From: Candidatus Woesearchaeota archaeon
GTDB lineage: Archaea; Nanobdellota; Nanobdellia; Woesearchaeales; UBA525
Direction of reading: 5' to 3'
Assembly: GCA_027371725.1 (NCBI GenBank)
Contig: DAHXMN010000031.1
Location: 1 to 7,376, forward strand
DNA length: 7,376 nt
In this document: positions 5,615 to 7,376 of the stretch, in pieces
Numbering within the stretch: position 1 is the stretch's first letter
How the letters are laid out: every line of letters begins with the position of its first letter
Notes under the pieces: generated by a model
Seen by the model: only the letters and a program-made list of their open reading frames with translations
Databases searched by the model: none
Told to the model about the DNA's origin: nothing
Translations under genes and position numbers: made by a program

Positions 5615-5635
5615 ACCTCCTGTTTGCGGGGCTCT

Positions 5636-6484
5636 ATGGCGTTCGACTGGTCGCAGGTCTACTTCGGCAACACGCTCCTCCAGTACGCGTACTTCTTCGG
5701 CATCATCGCCGGCGCAGTCATCGTCGGCAAGCTCATCACGTGGATATCGAAGAACGTGATCCGCGCCTTCGCGGACAAGACCGAGACGAAGCTCGACGAC
5801 ATCATCGCCCATCTCTTTGAAGGCCCGGTCATCTTCACCATCTTCATCGTCGCATTCCATTTCGCCCGTCAGGCGCTGGTCATCTCGGAAGGCATGGCCG
5901 CGGCCTTCGACAAGCTCATCGCAATCCTCATCATCCTGAACGCTGCGTGGTACCTCATCCGCTTCCTCGACAGCCTCATCGTCTACTACATCCAGCCCCT
6001 CGCGGAGAAGACCGAGACGGACCTCGACGACCACCTCCTCCCTTTGCTCAAACGGATCGTGAAGATCGTCGTCATCGCCATCGCGCTCGTCATGATGGTG
6101 GACAAGCTCGGCTACAACATCTCCACGCTGGTCGCGGGTATCGGCATCGGCGGCCTCGCCTTCGCCCTGGCGGCGCAGGACCTGCTCGGCAATTTCTTCG
6201 GCGGCATCGCCATCTTCACCGACAAGCCCTTCAAGGTCGGCGACCGCGTCAGGATCGGCACGGACGTCGATGGCTTCGTCCGCGAGATCGGGATGCGCAC
6301 GACGCGGATCGAGACGTTCGGCGGCACGATGCTCGTCATGCCGAACCGGAAAGTGGCGGACGCCGTGCTCGAGAACATCACGAACGAGAAGCAGCGCCGC
6401 ATGCAGATGACGCTCGGCGTCGAGTACGGCACCAGCGTCAAGAAGCTCGGCGAGGCGAAGCGGCTGATCATCAAGAACATCTAG
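5636..6484 (+). CDS. mscS: Mechanosensitive channel of the MscS family, ends at in-frame TAG
   Basis: Reads as 282 residues of a small-conductance mechanosensitive channel, a membrane pore that opens on osmotic downshock to release solutes. Hydrophobic spans lie near 14-38, 61-82, 92-118 and 138-156. They are followed by the pore-lining helix with the family signature (YNISTLVAGIGIGGLAFALA, 160-179), then AAQDLLGNFFGGI (179-191). The cytoplasmic beta domain follows: FKVGDRVRI (199-207), GFVREIGMRTTRIET (213-227), VMPNRKV (234-240), ENITN (246-250). The phrase KTET.LDD occurs twice (48-55, 125-132), a feature of some archaeal MscS proteins. The frame then meets TAG at 6482-6484 inside the last alpha/beta domain, but the same frame continues with matching MscS sequence to 6700. 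The first 282 residues alone lack most of the C-terminal domain that normally closes the heptameric cytoplasmic cage. Confidence 0.88.
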   Translation: MAFDWSQVYFGNTLLQYAYFFGIIAGAVIVGKLITWISKNVIRAFADKTETKLDDIIAHLFEGPVIFTIFIVAFHFARQALVISEGMAAAFDKLIAILIILNAAWYLIRFLDSLIVYYIQPLAEKTETDLDDHLLPLLKRIVKIVVIAIALVMMVDKLGYNISTLVAGIGIGGLAFALAAQDLLGNFFGGIAIFTDKPFKVGDRVRIGTDVDGFVREIGMRTTRIETFGGTMLVMPNRKVADAVLENITNEKQRRMQMTLGVEYGTSVKKLGEAKRLIIKNI

Positions 6485-6700
6485 GCCGTGAAGGGGCTCG
6501 ACCACGAGACGTTCAACGTCGCGTTCTCGAACTTCAACTCCTCGTCGCTCGACATCAACGTCATCTACTGGATCACGAAGACAGGGCTCGACCGGTACTG
6601 GGACGTCCAGGACGAGCTCCTCACCGGCATCAAGGCCGACTTCGAGAAGGCGCGGATCGAATTCGCCTTCCCGACGCAGACGATCCACGTGAAGAAGTGA
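6485..6700 (+). CDS. mscS: C-terminal part of the MscS channel, after the in-frame TAG
   Basis: 71 codons in the same frame as the channel gene, from just after TAG 6482-6484 to TGA 6698-6700. The text FNVAFSNFNSSSLDINVIYWIT is the typical V.F..F..SSL.I.V.YW strand pair of the MscS C-terminal alpha/beta domain. GLDRYWDVQDELLTGIKADF and IEFAFPTQTIHVKK are its closing helix and strand, the latter matching the common IPFP.PTQ.V ending. With the upstream 282 residues and one residue for TAG, the total is 354, normal for the family. A GTG at 6488 could start a separate small protein, but it would be only part of a domain. So this is most likely one gene with a nonsense mutation, a recoded TAG, or a sequencing error. 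Confidence 0.75.
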   Translation, partial: AVKGLDHETFNVAFSNFNSSSLDINVIYWITKTGLDRYWDVQDELLTGIKADFEKARIEFAFPTQTIHVKK

Positions 6701-7097
6701 GCGTCTTGACTATCGGCGGCGTCCGTTCGTTCGCCTCTTTTGCCTCCCCGATGCTGATCTCCCTCCCGTAATAGTGCGACCCGTTCCGCAGCGCGCGGAG
6801 CTTGTCGACGAACGCAAGCTCGTCCTGCTTCAGCAGCCCTCGTTCTCCGGCGAACGCGAGATCCGCGATGTGCGAATAGCTCTTGAACCCTTCCAGGAGC
6901 ATCTTCGCCTCGACCAGCTCGCGGACCGCCTCATAGTGGTTCTCGAGGACAATCATCGCGCTGACCTCATTGAGCTCGACGCCCTTGAGGAACTCGATGC
7001 GCCGCTTCGCCTCCCGCTCGAGGCTCGCCGCCCGCGGCGGGTCCGGCGCGGTCCTCCTCACCTCCCCTGTCTCGAGGTAATATGCGAACGGCCTCAT
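6630..7097 (-). CDS. HEPN-domain protein, probable toxin/RNase of an MNT-HEPN pair
   Basis: A 155-residue, mostly helical soluble protein. The helical pattern and the segment FVDKLRALRNGSHYYG (residues 97-111) match archaeal HEPN proteins; RALRNGSH (101-108) fits the R(x4-6)H motif that forms the RNase site in active members. HEPN proteins act as mRNA- or tRNA-cutting toxins and are commonly paired with a minimal nucleotidyltransferase. Here the ATG at 7097 overlaps the TGA of the preceding gene (ATGA), so the two are translationally coupled. The end is odd: after about residue 125 the sequence becomes serine- and arginine-rich, and the last 23 codons plus the stop overlap the end of the convergent mscS gene, so the natural stop may have been lost by a frameshift near 6700-6720. 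The HEPN call rests on motif and context, not a search. Confidence 0.65.
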   Translation of the reverse strand: MRPFAYYLETGEVRRTAPDPPRAASLEREAKRRIEFLKGVELNEVSAMIVLENHYEAVRELVEAKMLLEGFKSYSHIADLAFAGERGLLKQDELAFVDKLRALRNGSHYYGREISIGEAKEANERTPPIVKTLTSSRGSSASGRRIRSAPSRSRP

Positions 7098-7376
7098 AGG
7101 GGATCCCACCGGCCGGAGAGCACGATGCCGTTGACCAGGTTGTTCTTCACCTCGTCTGCGAGGCGCTCGGCCGTGAAGACCTGGATCTCGCGCCCGAGCT
7201 TCTCCCGGTATTCGTCGAAGCCTGCTGGCTCTTCCAGCGGCTTGACGAGCGCGAGATCGATGTCGAGCACCGAGGCGATCTGCTCGGGCGTCATGGCCCC
7301 CCCGCTCCAGAAGTTTACGGATCATCTCTTCCCGGCCCTTCTGGATTCCTTCTTCCCGGCCCTTCTGGATCCCTTC
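7094..7376 (-). CDS. Partial, frameshifted gene: Rpn-nuclease-like tail joined to nucleotidyltransferase-like C-terminus
   Basis: The gene enters from the right edge. Its first visible residues are an 8-residue repeat (EGIQKGRE twice) followed by EEMIRKLLERG, in one frame. In the next frame comes MTPEQIASVLDIDLALVKPL. Joined, these read like the C-terminal tail of Rpn/PD-(D/E)XK transposase-like nucleases (charged EG..KG repeats, then LL..GM.PE.IA..L.L). The join needs a one-base shift in the C7 run at 7297-7303: six C would keep the frame. After residue 20 of the second part, the sequence changes character: EYREKLGREIQVFTAERLADEV, then NNLVNGIVLSGRW, which matches the end of small archaeal nucleotidyltransferases placed before HEPN genes. 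The stop TGA overlaps the HEPN start. DIDLALV could even be the DxD motif of the transferase. The gene may be a recombinant; only 7094-7294 is an uninterrupted frame with its own ATG. Confidence 0.5.
7329..7376. repeat. Tandem 24-bp repeat, two copies to the window edge
   Basis: The 24-base unit at 7329-7352 is repeated at 7353-7376 with one difference (GATTCC against GATCCC). On the minus strand it encodes EGIQKGRE twice. The array may continue past the window. Such units are common in the charged tails of Rpn-like nucleases and vary in number by slippage. Confidence 0.75.

Noticed and set aside
5468..5635. Earlier GTG start for mscS at 5468
   Set aside because: It would translate structured element copy C and place the TATA box inside the coding region; ATG 5636 has correct promoter spacing and MscS-like length.
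6482..6484. Confident pyrrolysine call for the mscS TAG
   Set aside because: No Pyl genes are in the window and TAG appears to be a genuine stop at 3956-3958, so a mutation or sequence error is at least as likely.
5435..6688. 417-residue minus-strand open frame across mscS
   Set aside because: Highly acidic and arginine-rich, low complexity, fully antisense to a clear channel gene. Its openness is explained by codon bias on the other strand.
7329..7376. CRISPR array start
   Set aside because: The two units are directly adjacent with no spacer, keep the reading frame, and encode a charged protein repeat.

Overview
The window looks archaeal and GC-rich. At least four genes have an A/T-rich TATA-like box centred about 26 bases before the start codon, as in leaderless archaeal transcripts, and T-rich runs follow two genes (pta and the methyltransferase gene). 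Gene content suggests a fermentative anaerobe: the end of a cytoplasmic [NiFe] hydrogenase large subunit, phosphate acetyltransferase, and acetate kinase. Pta plus AckA is uncommon in archaea outside Methanosarcina and some DPANN lineages, so a DPANN-type archaeon is a reasonable but unproven guess.

Layout. 1-200 (+): C-terminus of the hydrogenase large subunit. 244-648 (-): a frameshifted remnant resembling orotate phosphoribosyltransferase. 649-760: a two-way A/T-rich promoter region. 761-1723 (+): pta, followed by a T-rich terminator. 1791-1914: structured element copy A. 1974-2978 (+): a two-gene unit of a secreted lipoprotein with a duplicated domain and a DUF1653 protein. 2979-3394: no convincing gene. 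3395-3958 (+): a class I SAM methyltransferase, ending at a T8 run. 3973-4089: element copy B. 4149-5366 (-): ackA. 5464-5576: element copy C, lying between the divergent ackA and mscS promoters. 5636-6700 (+): an MscS channel gene interrupted by one in-frame TAG. 6630-7376 (-): a HEPN-domain gene preceded by an overlapping gene that joins an Rpn-nuclease-like tail to a nucleotidyltransferase-like C-terminus and carries a frameshift in a run of seven C.

Functionally, Pta and AckA together turn acetyl-CoA into acetate with ATP gain. A bidirectional hydrogenase would dispose of reductant from the same fermentation. The HEPN/nucleotidyltransferase pair resembles a toxin-antitoxin module of the MNT-HEPN class.

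The most notable observation is the three-copy intergenic element. Each copy is 113-124 bases long and closed by a perfect terminal stem of 9 to 15 base pairs. The stem sequence differs between copies while pairing is kept. All copies share TCCGGTCCG, 17-18 bases inside the 5' stem, and CCAAG immediately before the 3' stem, around a copy-specific hairpin. This looks like a structured RNA family or a small structured repeat; I cannot match it to a named family.

Three genes here carry frame-disrupting lesions (244-648, 5636-6700, 7094-7376). They may reflect real decay, recoding, or assembly error.
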